A program made the translations under genes and the position numbers. Below the pieces are notes generated by a model, which saw only the letters and a program-made list of their open reading frames with translations, was not told where the DNA came from and did not search any database. A DNA stretch of 64,000 bases from Agaribacterium sp. ZY112. Its GTDB lineage: Bacteria > Pseudomonadota > Gammaproteobacteria > Pseudomonadales > Cellvibrionaceae. The DNA lies in the NCBI RefSeq assembly GCF_041346925.1, contig NZ_CP166840.1, positions 682,001 through 746,000 on the forward strand, written 5' to 3'. Of this stretch, positions 27,332-38,016 are shown in pieces. Position 1 is the first letter of the stretch. Each line of letters opens with the position of its first letter.

Positions 27332-28210
27332 ATGCGTTATAGCTTGCGTCAAATTGAAGTATTCCTAGCCATCGCCCACCATGAAAATGTTAGCCGGGCT
27401 GCAGAGCAACTTGCCTTAAGCCAAAGCGCGGCAAGTGGTGCACTAAAAGAGCTAGAGAATCAATTTGATGTACAATTGTTCGACCGGATCGGTAAGCGCT
27501 TAAAACTTAATGAGCAAGGCCGCTTACTGAGAACAAAGGCCGAGTCCCTTCTTGCTCTAGCAACCGAAGTTCAGGAAGAACTTAGCACCGACAAAGCTCT
27601 AGGGAACTTACAAGTAGGTGCCACCTTAACCATTGGTAACTATTTATGTGTTGATCTCATGGAAGCATATCTGCAAGCAGCACCAGAGGCTCATATCAAT
27701 CTGAATATCGCCAATACTGAACGTATTAAGCATGAGCTACTCAACTTTGATATCGATATCGGCATGCTCGAAGGTGAGATCCAACATCCTGATTTAGACA
27801 TTCAAGCTTGGCGTGAAGATAAGATGGTTTGCTTTTGCTCCCCCGAGCATAAACTCGCAAAAAAACAGCAAGTCAGTGCCTCAGAACTCAAGCAACAGAG
27901 CTGGATTTTACGAGAGATTGGCTCCGGCACCCGCCAAACCTTTGATAGAGCAATGGATAAGAGTGCTGGCAAACCCCAGGTTCGACTTGAACTAGAACAA
28001 ACCGAGGCGATCAAACGAGCTGTCAGTAAAGGCCTTGGTATCAGTTGCTTAAGTGAAATCTGCTTAGAAGAAGATTTTAAACATGGAAACCTTGTTCCCC
28101 TAGCCTGCAACGAACTCGATCTCAGCCGCACTCTCTATCTTGCTGTTCATAAACATAAATATCGCAATGCCAGTCTTGAACAATGGTTAAAACTTTGCCA
28201 AGAAGGTTAA
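27332..28210 (+). CDS. LysR-family transcriptional regulator
   Basis: 292 residues. The N-terminal winged helix is clear (MRYSLRQIEVFLAIAHHENV, then RAAEQLALSQSAASGALKEL) and is followed by the linker helix and a two-lobed effector domain (VGATLTIGNYL, DIDIGMLEGE, LGISCLSEI). The effector domain resembles the CysB/YeiE branch, but the ligand cannot be named. It points toward a convergent lipoprotein gene only 9 bases away and is divergent from the SapC-type gene. Confidence 0.93.
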   Translation: MRYSLRQIEVFLAIAHHENVSRAAEQLALSQSAASGALKELENQFDVQLFDRIGKRLKLNEQGRLLRTKAESLLALATEVQEELSTDKALGNLQVGATLTIGNYLCVDLMEAYLQAAPEAHINLNIANTERIKHELLNFDIDIGMLEGEIQHPDLDIQAWREDKMVCFCSPEHKLAKKQQVSASELKQQSWILREIGSGTRQTFDRAMDKSAGKPQVRLELEQTEAIKRAVSKGLGISCLSEICLEEDFKHGNLVPLACNELDLSRTLYLAVHKHKYRNASLEQWLKLCQEG

Positions 28211-28219
28211 AGCGGGAGG

Positions 28220-28999
28220 TTAGTGGTGATGGCCATCACCCATGGAGTGGCCTTCCGCATTATAAAAACCACTAGCACCGTGCTCGATAAAACCTAGGTT
28301 CATCATATTTAATAAAAAGGGATCGCTTTCATTATCCCCAATATCAGCAAAATCTGTAGCATGGTAGTTTTCACGTTTATCTAAACCCTGTTGAATTTTA
28401 TTAAAGTCTTTATCTAATTGAACAAGTGACCAAATAGTCGAATCTACATTACCTTCCGCTTTAACCTCATAACGTAAAGGTAACTTAAGTTCACTTAACC
28501 ACCACAACTTATACTTTTTATCGCCTTCCACCTCGGTATAATAATCTACATGCTTACAAGCTTGACCGTAAGAACCCTCTTTATCCATTGCAGCCACATC
28601 GTCATCACTTAATAACTGCGAATAGCGTTGCCAACGCTTTAAACTCTGTTTTTGATCTAAACGCTCTGCATCGTATTCTATTGCACGCTGATGCTTATCA
28701 AAATACTGAGTTCGCCAAATACCTGCTTTTTCATCAATCGCCCAATAGATACTAATCGCTGGAGGAAGGTACTCTTGCATGACTTTAGATCCAAATCGCC
28801 ACAAGTTTAATTGGCGATTATCTTTACCGCCTTCCGATTGTATATAGCGAGCTATAATTTGATCTTTATTTAATGCATCACAACTAAAATTGGCTTTAAC
28901 TTTTTTGAAATCATCTACTTCTTTCTTATCACTACACGAAACAAAAAAAACAAGACCAAAAAAAATGGCTATTACTCGATATAACAATGGGTATAACAC
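28220..28999 (-). CDS. Lipoprotein of unknown function with His-rich C-terminus
   Basis: 259 residues. The start is a GTG at 28999 with AGGATG upstream. A membrane segment and lipobox FFVSC mark it as a lipoprotein. The mature part is Trp- and charge-rich (LNLWRFGSKVMQEYLPP, ISIYWAIDEKAGIWRTQYFD). It ends in GHSMGDGHHH, which could bind metal. It lies just past the terminator of the tandem alkaline phosphatases, with almost no room for its own promoter, so it may depend on read-through. I do not recognise the family. Confidence 0.75.
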   Translation of the reverse strand: MLYPLLYRVIAIFFGLVFFVSCSDKKEVDDFKKVKANFSCDALNKDQIIARYIQSEGGKDNRQLNLWRFGSKVMQEYLPPAISIYWAIDEKAGIWRTQYFDKHQRAIEYDAERLDQKQSLKRWQRYSQLLSDDDVAAMDKEGSYGQACKHVDYYTEVEGDKKYKLWWLSELKLPLRYEVKAEGNVDSTIWSLVQLDKDFNKIQQGLDKRENYHATDFADIGDNESDPFLLNMMNLGFIEHGASGFYNAEGHSMGDGHHH

Positions 29000-29012
29000 G
29001 CTCTACATCCTT

Positions 29013-29046
29013 AAAAAAACAGCCCTACACAAAAGCGTGAAGGGCT
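29013..29046 (-). terminator. Terminator after the alkaline phosphatase pair
   Basis: On the minus strand: AGCCCT-t-CAC / GTG-t-AGGGCT with a six-base loop, followed by seven T residues. It ends the alkaline phosphatase operon, only about 14 bases before the lipoprotein start. Confidence 0.8.
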
Positions 29047-29078
29047 ATTTATTTTGTGACTTTTAAATGACAGTTTAA

Positions 29079-30749
29079 TTAAAGCGCAGCATCTGCTTTT
29101 GCCACTAAGTCACCTGCAAAATCCATCACGTGGAAAATAATGCTCTGCTCATTAGTACCTGTAACCAGTGATGCACCAGGACCGGAAGCATAAATCCCCA
29201 CATCTTCACCAGCGTGAGTCTCTGAGCTAGTTGGCACTAGAGCTTCTTGGTGAAAACCAGACGTTTTAGTATCAATCAAACTTAAATCCTTACGTCCCGC
29301 ATCAATATCTAAACCGTAACCTACGTCTGCATCAGTTTCTTCACCTAAATCACGAAAACCTCGACCATTAGTATATCCCAGAGTGGTATAAGGCATATCA
29401 TCACCTGCCAAACTAGGATCATCACTACCAACAGGAACTACTTTACCCAAGATAGGGTTACCACGTTTTGGATAACCTGCAATAGTAAACACATGGCTAT
29501 GATCTGCAGTCACAATAATGAGAGTTTCCTCTGGATTAGTCATATCCACTGCTTTTTGCACAGCATCAGCAAAAGCAATAGTATCCGTTAAAGCGTTATA
29601 CGCGCTTCCAGCGTGATGACCGTGATCAATACGCCCAGCCTCAACTGTTAGAAAAAAACCTTTATCGTTATTATCTAAGACACCAATAGCAGCTTCCGTC
29701 ATTTCACTTAAGGAAGGCTCACCAAGCACATCATTTTCTCGGTCAGCTTCATAAGCCATGTGACTTTCATTAAACAATGCAAATAAGTGATTGGTACTTT
29801 CAAGGTTAAGTGCATTTAATTCATCATGGCTATTGACATAAGCACCGTCACTATACGCTGCCTGCCATTCACTAATTAAATCACGGCCATCTGTACGATC
29901 GCCCTCAGCACCTGCTGCTGCATCTTTTTCAACATTAAAGGCTTCATCTTTAGGTAAAAAATGACGACGACCACCACCCATTGCAACTTCCAAACCATCT
30001 ACATCTAAGCCGCTATAACGTGCTTCAAGATTGTTTTCAAAGTTGACTAACTGACTGGCAATATCTTCACAGTTCTCACGCTCTGGATTCTCGTCAATTT
30101 TCATATCAGAGATATCTTCCCAGTTGCGATCTGCAGATTTTGCATAAGCTGCTGCAGGAGTTGCATGAGTAATACGTGCTGTACTTACAACACCAGTGCT
30201 TAGGCCTGCAATTTCAGCAAGCTCTAAGGCACTTACCAATTCATTGCCTGCTACACTTGCGCAATCACCGCGAATAATATCTTCATCAACGCCAATAACA
30301 CCCACATCAGTTTTTACACCGCTCATCATGGCTGTCATTGTGCCTGCGGAGTCTGGTGTTTGAGCATCAACATTATAAGTTTTAGCTAAACCAGAAAAAG
30401 GGAATTTACCAAAGCTAAGTATATTCTCTTCGCCCATCATGCCTTTATTTTGACCATCTAGAATACGAGCAGCTGTTACCGTACTCACCCCCATTCCATC
30501 ACCAACAAATAGAATGATATTTTTTGCTTTACCACGTATTTCTGCCGAATCATAAGTAACAGGACTTGCGGCATTAACGGAAGCAGCTTCATACCAAGCG
30601 TTATTAATTGTATTATCTAAAACAGCGCCTTCAATAACATTGCCTTGATTTGGATTCTTGTCTTTACCGTTATCATTATCGTTATCACCACCACATGCAC
30701 TTAAACCTAGCACGGCAACAGACAACAAACTCAAGCTAAACTTTTTCAT
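29079..30749 (-). CDS. Alkaline phosphatase, lipoprotein form (PhoA family)
   Basis: 556 residues. I chose the ATG at 30749: it has AGGGGG upstream and gives a lipoprotein signal with lipobox LSAC, followed by a low-complexity Asp/Asn/Gly linker. The PhoA-family active site is complete: GDGMGVST, nucleophile Ser in TPDSAGTMTA, zinc ligands in EAGRIDHGHHAG and ADHSH, and a late His in SETHAGED. It releases phosphate from organic phosphomonoesters, tethered to a membrane. It begins 10 bases after the preceding paralogue's stop and is very similar to it over nearly the whole catalytic domain. Confidence 0.93.
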   Translation of the reverse strand: MKKFSLSLLSVAVLGLSACGGDNDNDNGKDKNPNQGNVIEGAVLDNTINNAWYEAASVNAASPVTYDSAEIRGKAKNIILFVGDGMGVSTVTAARILDGQNKGMMGEENILSFGKFPFSGLAKTYNVDAQTPDSAGTMTAMMSGVKTDVGVIGVDEDIIRGDCASVAGNELVSALELAEIAGLSTGVVSTARITHATPAAAYAKSADRNWEDISDMKIDENPERENCEDIASQLVNFENNLEARYSGLDVDGLEVAMGGGRRHFLPKDEAFNVEKDAAAGAEGDRTDGRDLISEWQAAYSDGAYVNSHDELNALNLESTNHLFALFNESHMAYEADRENDVLGEPSLSEMTEAAIGVLDNNDKGFFLTVEAGRIDHGHHAGSAYNALTDTIAFADAVQKAVDMTNPEETLIIVTADHSHVFTIAGYPKRGNPILGKVVPVGSDDPSLAGDDMPYTTLGYTNGRGFRDLGEETDADVGYGLDIDAGRKDLSLIDTKTSGFHQEALVPTSSETHAGEDVGIYASGPGASLVTGTNEQSIIFHVMDFAGDLVAKADAAL

Positions 30750-30759
30750 GACTACCCCC

Positions 30760-32355
30760 TTATTTGTCGTCTTCGCTGTGAAGCTCAAGCGCTTCATTAA
30801 TTAAGTGATAAATAATATTTTGCTCAATTACACCCTGCGCCTTAAAAGCACCTGGCCCCATTGCATGTAAACTAATATCTTCACCTGCATGAGTTTCAGA
30901 ACTGGTGGGGATAAGTGCTTCTTGGTGAAATCCACTGTCTTCAGTATCAACTGTACTTAAATCTTTACGGCCATTATCGCTATCTATACCGTAGCGAATG
31001 TCCGCGTCTGTCTCGCCACTAAGCTCAGCAAAACCACGACCGTTGGTATAACCAAGTGTGGTATAAGGCATACCATCTTCAGCAAGAGCTACATCGTCTT
31101 GCCCCACAGCAACTACCTTTCCAAGAATAGGGTTGCCACGCTTTGGATAACCTGCAATCGTAAACACATGGCTGTGGTCTGCGGTAACTAAGATTAGTGT
31201 GTCTTCTGCACTAGTTGCATCAACGGCCGCTTGTACAGCATCAGCAAAAGCAATAGTGTCTGTTAAAGCGTTATAAGCACTGCCAGCATGGTGGCCGTGA
31301 TCAATACGACCACTCTCTACCGTTAAGAAAAAGCCTTTATCATTATTATCGAGAATATCAATGGCCTTGCTCGTCATCTCAGCTAGGCTTGGCTCACCAC
31401 CAACATCATTTAGACGATCGGCTTCATAGCGCATATGGCTTTCATTAAATAGCGCAAAAGCACGCTGGGTCTCTGCTGCATTAATTGCATCGAATTCGGC
31501 TTGTGTATTAACGTAGCTGCCTTGAGGGTAAAGTGTTTTCCACTCTTCAATCAGGTTTCGCTCATCACTGCGATCGCCTTCTGCACCTGCTGCTGCATCT
31601 TTTTCAACATTAAAGGCTTCGTCTTTAGGCAAGAAATGGCGACGACCACCACCAAAAGCGACTTCAATTCCATCAACATCACTACCTTCAAAACGCGCTT
31701 CAAGATTGGCTTCAAAGTGAATTAATTGACTAGCAATGTCTTCGCAGTTTACGCGCTCAGGGTTCTCATCAATACCCATGTCTGAGATATCTTCCCAGTT
31801 ACGATCTGCCGATTTTGCATAGGCTGCCGCAGGAGTTGCATGAGTAATACGCGCCGTACTCACCACCCCAGTGCTCAATCCTTTCAATTCAGCCAGCTCT
31901 AATGCAGTGACGACTTCGTTACCTGCCACAGTTGCACAATCACCACGAACAATATCTTCATCGACGCCAATAACACCCACATCCGTTTTAATACCGCTCA
32001 TCATTGCGGTCATCGTGCCTGCAGAGTCAGGGGTTTGAGCATCAACGTTATAGGTTTTTACCAAAGCGCTGTAGGGGAAAGTTTCGAAACTTAAATAGCC
32101 TTCTTCACCACTTTGACCATTCATCTGGCCTTCAAGGATACGCGCTGCGGTCAGGGTAGAAACGCCCATGCCATCACCGACAAATAAAATAACGTTTTTC
32201 GCTTTTGTCGCCTGTGAACGCTGCAATTTTTTTTCAACATTCATTTGCGCATCGCTATACCAAGGCGAATTGCTTTGTGAGGCCGGCAAGACTTGAGCCT
32301 GAACACTGGCACTTACGGCCAACGCTAGCGCACTTAAGGTGGCTATGCCTTTCAT
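30760..32355 (-). CDS. Alkaline phosphatase, secreted form (PhoA family)
   Basis: 531 residues with a cleavable Sec signal peptide (MKGIATLSALALAVSASVQA) and no lipobox, so free in the periplasm or exported. Same active-site set as its neighbour: GDGMGVST, TPDSAGTMTA, ESGRIDHGHHAG, ADHSH and SETHAGED. It is first in a two-gene operon. The pair arose by tandem duplication and now differs mainly in the N-terminus and thus in location. A possible Pho box lies about 150 bases upstream. Confidence 0.95.
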   Translation of the reverse strand: MKGIATLSALALAVSASVQAQVLPASQSNSPWYSDAQMNVEKKLQRSQATKAKNVILFVGDGMGVSTLTAARILEGQMNGQSGEEGYLSFETFPYSALVKTYNVDAQTPDSAGTMTAMMSGIKTDVGVIGVDEDIVRGDCATVAGNEVVTALELAELKGLSTGVVSTARITHATPAAAYAKSADRNWEDISDMGIDENPERVNCEDIASQLIHFEANLEARFEGSDVDGIEVAFGGGRRHFLPKDEAFNVEKDAAAGAEGDRSDERNLIEEWKTLYPQGSYVNTQAEFDAINAAETQRAFALFNESHMRYEADRLNDVGGEPSLAEMTSKAIDILDNNDKGFFLTVESGRIDHGHHAGSAYNALTDTIAFADAVQAAVDATSAEDTLILVTADHSHVFTIAGYPKRGNPILGKVVAVGQDDVALAEDGMPYTTLGYTNGRGFAELSGETDADIRYGIDSDNGRKDLSTVDTEDSGFHQEALIPTSSETHAGEDISLHAMGPGAFKAQGVIEQNIIYHLINEALELHSEDDK

Positions 32356-33675
<1,320 letters not shown>

Positions 33676-33689
33676 AGTCACAATGAAGG

Positions 33690-33712
33690 AAGGCTGAACC
33701 TAAATCAGCCTT
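33690..33712. terminator. Hairpin between convergent hemB and DUF4136 genes
   Basis: Stem AAGGCTGA / TCAGCCTT with a 7-base loop, immediately after hemB. No good T-run on either strand, so termination would be weak. Confidence 0.5.
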
Positions 33713-33734
33713 CAGCCTTAGCACCTAGAATCCT

Positions 33735-34289
33735 TTAAGACGCTGGTAATTTTTCAACCATACGTGTGATTGCACGCTCCAGGTTCTTGGTATTAGCATC
33801 TGGATCCTCTTTCACAATTGCGTGCGCACTACCTTGCCAGATCATTTGATTTTTCTTGGCATCGATCAAATCAACAAGCAACGTGCCATCCTCATACTGC
33901 TCAACGTCGACATCACCATAACCGCCCCAAGCCCCATAAAGGCCTGCGCGCAAAGGAAAGACTGGCATCATCGCAGGCTCAGTATCGACACTGGTCTTTT
34001 GTTTAGAGGTAGTTGTGAAGTTAACGAACATCGATGGGTTTTTCTCCTGATAAACATACCCCTTAGCCTCCAGTGCGCTGCGCATTGTAGATTTTAATGT
34101 TTGAGTCAATATCGATGAGTAGCCATTCTGATCTGTACTTAAAGGAGAGAAGAATGCAAAACTAGGATAACTAGACATGTCTAAATCATTTGAGCTCTGC
34201 GTCTCAACAACTGGACCTGAAGCACACGCAGACAAAAACAATATAATGACGGATTGCAGCCAAAAACGATAAACAATGCGACTCAACAT
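33735..34289 (-). CDS. DUF4136-type lipoprotein
   Basis: 184 residues. Signal with lipobox LSAC (IILFLSACASGPVVET). The mature domain has the DUF4136 pattern: SYPSFAFFSPLS near the start, then AMRSALEAKGY-like sequence (MRSALEAKGYVYQEKNPSMFVNF), a Gly-rich loop, and DGTLLVDLIDAKKNQMIWQGSA. Members are periplasmic lipoproteins of unknown role. Monocistronic by appearance and convergent with hemB. Confidence 0.88.
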   Translation of the reverse strand: MLSRIVYRFWLQSVIILFLSACASGPVVETQSSNDLDMSSYPSFAFFSPLSTDQNGYSSILTQTLKSTMRSALEAKGYVYQEKNPSMFVNFTTTSKQKTSVDTEPAMMPVFPLRAGLYGAWGGYGDVDVEQYEDGTLLVDLIDAKKNQMIWQGSAHAIVKEDPDANTKNLERAITRMVEKLPAS

Positions 34290-34620
34290 AATATTTCGTC
34301 CTCTCTGAGATATGGTAGATAATCAATGGTAATATCTGTTATTTAATCATCCACAAATGACGATGAAAAGACATTGATCAATTATTAAAAGAACACGCTA
34401 AGCTGCTCATTGCTCTTAACTGAAATTTACCTTAGGGATGAATTTTATACGTATTATTTGTACCATTGAGCATTTAAGATAATGCGGATTAATAATACGG
34501 TACTGCAGTTAGCATTTACCTTAGGCCCTGTTAATATGTTAATCATCTTTTAATATGCTCCCTTAGACCCAAGCTCTACTGATTCAATATACACTCGACG
34601 GTAATAAGAAAGGAAGTTTT
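34290..34620. other. Divergent intergenic region upstream of ktrA
   Basis: 331 bases, AT-rich. A 12-bp direct repeat ATTTACCTTAGG occurs at 34425-34436 and 34514-34525. No recognised riboswitch, hairpin or small gene is seen. Confidence 0.4.
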
Positions 34621-35271
34621 ATGGCTCAATACGCAGTGATAGGTCTTGGCCTTTTTGGCGCTCAGGCAGCCCGCGCTTTAAGTCAGCTTGGACACTCTGT
34701 GCTAGGAATAGATAAAGAGCCAGATATAGTTGACCTGCTGGCCCCCGAGCTTGCTCACGGCTTAATTGCCGACACTAGCAAGGAGGGCGTCATTAAAGAA
34801 CTTGATTTGAATAACTTTGATGCCGTATTAGTAGCTATTGGTGAGGACATTCAAGCCAGCCTACTAACCGTCCTTCACCTAAAAAGCCGAAACATTAAAA
34901 ATATCTGGGCCAAAGCCATTTCACGTGATCACCACCTTCTGCTAGCAAGCCAAGGGGTAACACGAATCATCCATCCAGAAGAAGAAATGGGTCAGCGTGC
35001 AGCAGAATTTATTAGTTATCCACTTGTGCAAGATTATTTAGCTTTAGGTAAGCACTGGTTTACGGTTGAATTAATTGTACCCAAAGAACGAGGTAAAAAT
35101 TACCAAAGCTTTCTTAGAAATACTAATGATGTACACCTCTTATTCATTAAGCGCGGTGCAGAAATGATTGCCAAGCCTATTAATGACTACCCTCTAGAAA
35201 GTGGCGACTTAATTTTACTTGCTGGCCCACGTGATCAACTTAAGCGTCTGGCCGCTTACAAAGAAAATTAA
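34621..35271 (+). CDS. ktrA: Potassium uptake regulatory subunit KtrA
   Basis: 216 residues. A cytoplasmic RCK ring subunit that gates the KtrB channel. An N-terminal Rossmann fold (VIGLGLFGAQAARALSQLGH, with acidic DKEP ending the second strand) binds nucleotide, and a C-terminal RCK-C domain (about 140-216) ends in SGDLILLAGPRDQLKRL. AGGAAG precedes the ATG. The stop TAA shares its last base with the ATG of ktrB. Confidence 0.95.
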   Translation: MAQYAVIGLGLFGAQAARALSQLGHSVLGIDKEPDIVDLLAPELAHGLIADTSKEGVIKELDLNNFDAVLVAIGEDIQASLLTVLHLKSRNIKNIWAKAISRDHHLLLASQGVTRIIHPEEEMGQRAAEFISYPLVQDYLALGKHWFTVELIVPKERGKNYQSFLRNTNDVHLLFIKRGAEMIAKPINDYPLESGDLILLAGPRDQLKRLAAYKEN

Positions 35272-36635
35272 TGCGTATTTGGGCAAGAAAAACTTACCAC
35301 CACAGGCATAAAAACCGACATCACAAGCCTCTGGCGGCCAGCCCACCAGCAATACTCGCTGGCGGTTTTTTTCTACTTATTATCATTGGCACCCTACTAC
35401 TCAAATTACCCGGAGCCACAAACGAGCCACTCAGCTGGCTACAAAGCTTATTTACCGCCACCTCGGCGGTGACCGTTACCGGCCTAAGCGTGGTTGATAC
35501 CGGCAGTGAATTTACCCGCCTGGGCGACATCATTATTATGGTGCTTGTGCAGCTTGGAGGTCTGGGCTTTATGACTTTTAGTGTTGTCACCGCCCTTGCT
35601 CTAGGTACACGTTTAGGCTTACGCCATAAAATTATCGCTCAAGAAGCGCTTAACCAAACATCCATTGCCGATGTGCATAAAGCAGCTAAAATTGTTGTTC
35701 TGTTTTCGCTTGTGATTGAAACCATTGGTTTTCTCATTTTAACTTTGGCGTGGCAGCAGCAAAAAGGTTGGGAAACAGCAAGCTTTGAAGCGCTGTTTTA
35801 TACTATCTCCGCATTTAATAATGCCGGCTTTGGTCTGGAACCCAGTAACTTAAGCAACTATGTCAGTAATGTCCCTATCAATTTAACCATATGCTTATTG
35901 TTTATTATTGGGGGCCTCGGCTTTGCTATTCTTGCCGACCTTTGGGCAAGACGAAATTGGAAAGATTTGCGCCCTTATACTAAGACCATTTTAATAGCGA
36001 CAGCCGTTATTAATCTTTTAGCCTTTATTGCAGTACTGGCTCTTGAAGCAAATAACCCAGCCACCTTAGGCCAGCTCGAACCAGGAACAAAAATAATTGC
36101 TGCTTGGTTTCATGCACTTAGCCCACGCACAGCAGGTTTTAATACTGTCGACATTGGAGCTATGAAAGACGCCACTTCTGTTTTTATGATGCTACTGATG
36201 TTTATAGGTGGTGGATCAATGAGTACTGCCAGTGGCATTAAAATAGGTACTTTTGTTGTACTGATTTTCGCAACCTATAGTTTTTTACGTCAACGCGATG
36301 AAGTTAATATCAACAAACGCCGCTTAAGTAATCAACAAGTTATGAAAGCACTTGCTGTCGCAGTAATGAGCATGGCGGTTATTTTTGTAGGCATCTTTGC
36401 TCTTAGCATTAGCGAAGATGCCAATTTCTTAGATCTGGCTTTTGAAGTGGTCAGTGCCGCAGGTACTGTCGGCCTATCTCGAGGATTAACTCAGAACTTA
36501 AGCCCCATCGGCCAATGCACTATTATGATGGTAATGTTTGCCGGAAGAGTAGGGCCACTCACTTTGATATGGTTGTTAGCTACTCCTAAAAAAGGCCACC
36601 TTCGCTACCCTAAATCTAACTTCCAAATAGGTTAA
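35271..36635 (+). CDS. ktrB: Potassium uptake channel subunit KtrB
   Basis: 454 residues. An inner membrane potassium channel of the Trk/Ktr/HKT superfamily, often sodium-dependent. Four selectivity-filter loops are visible in order: TVTGLS, NNAGFG, RTAGFN and TVGLSR. The N-terminal tail is short and rich in His, Arg and Lys. It is translationally coupled to ktrA. The stop directly abuts that of the convergent deacetylase gene. Potassium uptake is the first response to osmotic stress, and the glucosylglycerate genes in this window would serve the later response. Confidence 0.95.
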   Translation: MRIWARKTYHHRHKNRHHKPLAASPPAILAGGFFLLIIIGTLLLKLPGATNEPLSWLQSLFTATSAVTVTGLSVVDTGSEFTRLGDIIIMVLVQLGGLGFMTFSVVTALALGTRLGLRHKIIAQEALNQTSIADVHKAAKIVVLFSLVIETIGFLILTLAWQQQKGWETASFEALFYTISAFNNAGFGLEPSNLSNYVSNVPINLTICLLFIIGGLGFAILADLWARRNWKDLRPYTKTILIATAVINLLAFIAVLALEANNPATLGQLEPGTKIIAAWFHALSPRTAGFNTVDIGAMKDATSVFMMLLMFIGGGSMSTASGIKIGTFVVLIFATYSFLRQRDEVNINKRRLSNQQVMKALAVAVMSMAVIFVGIFALSISEDANFLDLAFEVVSAAGTVGLSRGLTQNLSPIGQCTIMMVMFAGRVGPLTLIWLLATPKKGHLRYPKSNFQIG

Positions 36636-37691
36636 CTATAAATGGTGCCACTGACCATCTTTACCCTTTTGTATAAAGGTTGTTGACCACCAGTGATAGC
36701 GGCCACTGTTTGAGCGCAAAGTACAGTTGTAACGGCTACGACCCACAGCAAGCTTTTTTTTGGCCTGAACTTTGGCCGTATTTTTGTTTATCAGATCAAG
36801 CTGAGCCCCTCCCTGTCCGGAAGCAAAGCAATTTAATGCCGAAGCTTGCAACTGCTCCCCTAGTTCGAGCACAACAACGGGGCGTTCCACGGATGAAGGC
36901 AGTAACGACTCCGACAACAACTGCCCATGCTCAGAATAAACTTTTTCTTTAAGCCCACTAAAAGGCAAGGTTTTTAACTTCAACAAAAAGTCGCTCTTTT
37001 CACCGTAAACACCACCAAAAGGAAAACGAGGAATCATCTCTTTTGAGACATCATTAGGCACGGCCCCACTTTGCTGAGCAAAACCGAGGTAACCATGTTT
37101 TATTAATTGCTTCTGTATCGCACTATCATATTCACCATAGGGATAGGCAAATAACTTAAGGCTATAGCCAAGTTGCTGCTCGATGCGTTTTTCAGTTCGC
37201 TCAATCTCTTCTTTAAAATACAAGCTTGCATCAATATCTTTAGTATCTCTGCGTAACACATGGGCATGGCTCCAACTGTGATTTGCAATGCTCGCTCCGT
37301 TAGCCGACATTTCCTTTAACTGAGCCCAACTCATATGGGTTTTGCGACCCACATCATGAGGCTCTGGATTAATGAACACGGTAAAAGGCCACTTTCGCTT
37401 TTTTAATTCGGGATAAGCCTGCTCATAAATGGAGTGATAGCCATCATCAAAAGTGATCACCACCGCTTTATCGGGCAAACCTACATTCTTGCGTAAAGCA
37501 TCAGCCAGTACATCAATACTGACGACCCGATAACCCAATTTTTCGATTTGCTGCATATGCATGCGAAAACGCTCAGGGCTGACCCTAGTACTCACTGGGC
37601 CAGTGTCGCTCACATGATGATACTGCAAGACCACCAAAGCCTGACTCTGCAAGCTCAACAAGAGAAATAGACTGATTATTATGCTTTTCAC
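36636..37691 (-). CDS. Secreted polysaccharide deacetylase (PgaB-N-like)
   Basis: 351 residues. GTG start with GAGGAA upstream, then a signal peptide ending near LQSQA. The NodB-homology domain (about 20-230) has the metal and catalytic motifs TFDDGY and NHSWSHAH and later FAYPYGEYD. The order LQYHHVSDTGPVSTRVSPE at the start resembles PgaB, which removes acetyl groups from poly-N-acetylglucosamine. The C-terminal 110 residues are not recognised. No pga-type synthase is nearby, so the substrate is open. Confidence 0.88.
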   Translation of the reverse strand: MKSIIISLFLLLSLQSQALVVLQYHHVSDTGPVSTRVSPERFRMHMQQIEKLGYRVVSIDVLADALRKNVGLPDKAVVITFDDGYHSIYEQAYPELKKRKWPFTVFINPEPHDVGRKTHMSWAQLKEMSANGASIANHSWSHAHVLRRDTKDIDASLYFKEEIERTEKRIEQQLGYSLKLFAYPYGEYDSAIQKQLIKHGYLGFAQQSGAVPNDVSKEMIPRFPFGGVYGEKSDFLLKLKTLPFSGLKEKVYSEHGQLLSESLLPSSVERPVVVLELGEQLQASALNCFASGQGGAQLDLINKNTAKVQAKKKLAVGRSRYNCTLRSNSGRYHWWSTTFIQKGKDGQWHHL

Positions 37692-38016
37692 TGTTTCTTC
37701 CTCTGCAGGCCTAGTTTTAACGATTACGAATTTTTAACAAGCAGCATAAGCGTGCAAAGTAGTTCTTACCAGCCTCTTATAAATAGCTTTATTCGAACTT
37801 AACGACATATCACGCCTTATGAGGCTGTACTTGCCCATTTTAACGGCAGTAAGATGGAATCGAGAGCCCAATTCTGCTATGGTTGCGGCCCCTCTCAGGT
37901 GGCCAGCCTGCTCGGATAGGAAACTGAGCAGGCACGTAGGAGCCGCTAGAAACGCCGACGTCTTACAGAGTATGGGTTCCAAAGCGTCGCATAACATAGG
38001 ACAGCAAGTTCTCGCT
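37692..38016 (+). other. Long, GC-richer leader of gnd with stable hairpins
   Basis: 325 bases with no gene. From about 37850 it is GC-richer than other spacers. It holds a perfect 7-bp hairpin CCTGCTC / GAGCAGG (37907-37932) and a CGACG / CGTCG pair close to the gnd start. The gnd ATG lacks a good ribosome site. This could be a structured regulatory leader. I cannot match it to a known riboswitch class. Confidence 0.4.

Noticed and set aside
37819-38016. N-terminal extension of gnd
   Set aside because: Homologues begin at the Rossmann motif; the extension reads as structured leader, not protein.
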